A stretch of 6,136 bases of DNA from Candidatus Njordarchaeota archaeon (lineage in GTDB: Archaea > Asgardarchaeota > Njordarchaeia > Njordarchaeales > Njordarchaeaceae). The stretch is taken from contig JAHKLG010000088.1 of the NCBI GenBank assembly GCA_029856625.1, positions 1 through 6,136 of the forward strand, written 5' to 3'. A program made the translations under genes and the position numbers. The notes beneath the pieces were generated by a model. That model was not told the DNA's origin, searched no databases, and saw nothing but the letters and a program-made list of their open reading frames with translations. How positions within the stretch are numbered: position 1 is the stretch's first letter; each line of letters starts with the position of its first letter. This document shows, in pieces, positions 5,911-6,136 of this stretch.

Positions 5911-6136
5911 AATAGTCCCTCAATGAATTCTGCTATTATTTTCGCATAATTCAAACAATTCTCCGCTCTTCTCTTATCATATACTATCGATCTAGTTCCA
6001 GGATATCGTGCTCCTGTGTAATGTGGTGTTAGGTAATCCGCGCTTAAACGAACATTATCGGGCACATCAATACCAGAATTCTCCAATTCATCCAAGAGAA
6101 CTACGAGATCGTGTGTAAATGGATAAGAATTTGCTA
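5907..6136 (-). CDS. HEPN domain protein (partial, N-terminus off right edge)
   Basis: These are the C-terminal 75 residues of a HEPN domain protein. The frame stays open to the window edge, so a TTG at 6095 should not be taken as the start. The visible part has the pattern of archaeal PF05168-type HEPN proteins: THDLVVLLDELENSGIDVP, then NVRLSADYLTPHYTGARYPG (a hallmark HY...RYP segment), a YDKRRAENCLNYAKIIAEFIEGLL final helix and the stop. Such proteins are about 120-135 residues, so roughly 55 are missing. Characterised HEPN toxins are ribonucleases with an Rx4-6H motif. In this portion the arginine and histidine are eight residues apart (RLSADYLTPH), so the canonical motif is not seen here. 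The gene overlaps the nucleotidyltransferase start by four bases. Pairing with an MNT protein suggests a toxin-antitoxin or small regulatory module. Confidence 0.85.
   Translation of the reverse strand, partial: ANSYPFTHDLVVLLDELENSGIDVPDNVRLSADYLTPHYTGARYPGTRSIVYDKRRAENCLNYAKIIAEFIEGLL
5916..5921 (-). promoter_or_regulatory. Shine-Dalgarno of the nucleotidyltransferase, inside the HEPN reading frame
   Basis: The minus strand reads GAGGGA, five bases before the ATG at 5910. It lies within the last codons of the HEPN gene, as expected for coupled translation of an overlapping pair. Confidence 0.5.

Noticed and set aside
5907..6095. Treating the HEPN gene as a complete 62-residue protein starting with TTG
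   Set aside because: The frame continues upstream to the window edge with sequence matching the HEPN family (including THDL), so this is a truncated view and not a small gene.

Overview
This is a fragment of an AT-rich archaeal genome, most likely a thermophilic member of the Thermoproteota (crenarchaeal-type lineage). The support is indirect. The proteins are rich in Ile, Glu, Lys and Arg with few Gln. The promoter-like sequences have TATA/BRE character, and the ribosome binding sites read GGTGA or AGGTG, complementary to the archaeal 16S rRNA tail. The gene content also fits: a free-standing FMN-domain glutamate synthase homologue and a PF05168-type HEPN plus minimal nucleotidyltransferase pair. 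No species is claimed.

All five genes lie on the minus strand, so in transcription order they run from the right edge to the left edge. (1) 6136-5907: C-terminal 75 residues of a HEPN protein, cut by the right edge. (2) 5910-5542: a 122-residue minimal nucleotidyltransferase whose ATG overlaps the HEPN stop codon (ATGA). (3) 5352-2650: a 900-residue protein with an N-terminal GNAT acetyltransferase domain followed by about 700 residues of unassigned, beta-rich sequence. (4) 2613-1402: a 12-helix Major Facilitator transporter, 36 bases downstream of gene 3 and presumably in the same operon. (5) 1262-1: the first 420 residues of a glutamate synthase-like FMN-barrel protein with an N-terminal four-cysteine cluster, cut by the left edge.

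There are three likely transcription units. The first is HEPN-MNT, a known toxin-antitoxin architecture. The second is GNAT fusion plus MFS, which could modify and move a small molecule or serve an undescribed metabolic role. The third is the glutamate synthase homologue. Units two and three each follow a gap of 139-189 bases that holds TATA-like elements and short inverted repeats that could be operators. The least explained object is the 900-residue GNAT fusion. I see no tRNA, rRNA, CRISPR array, insertion sequence or stretch over 300 bases without a gene.
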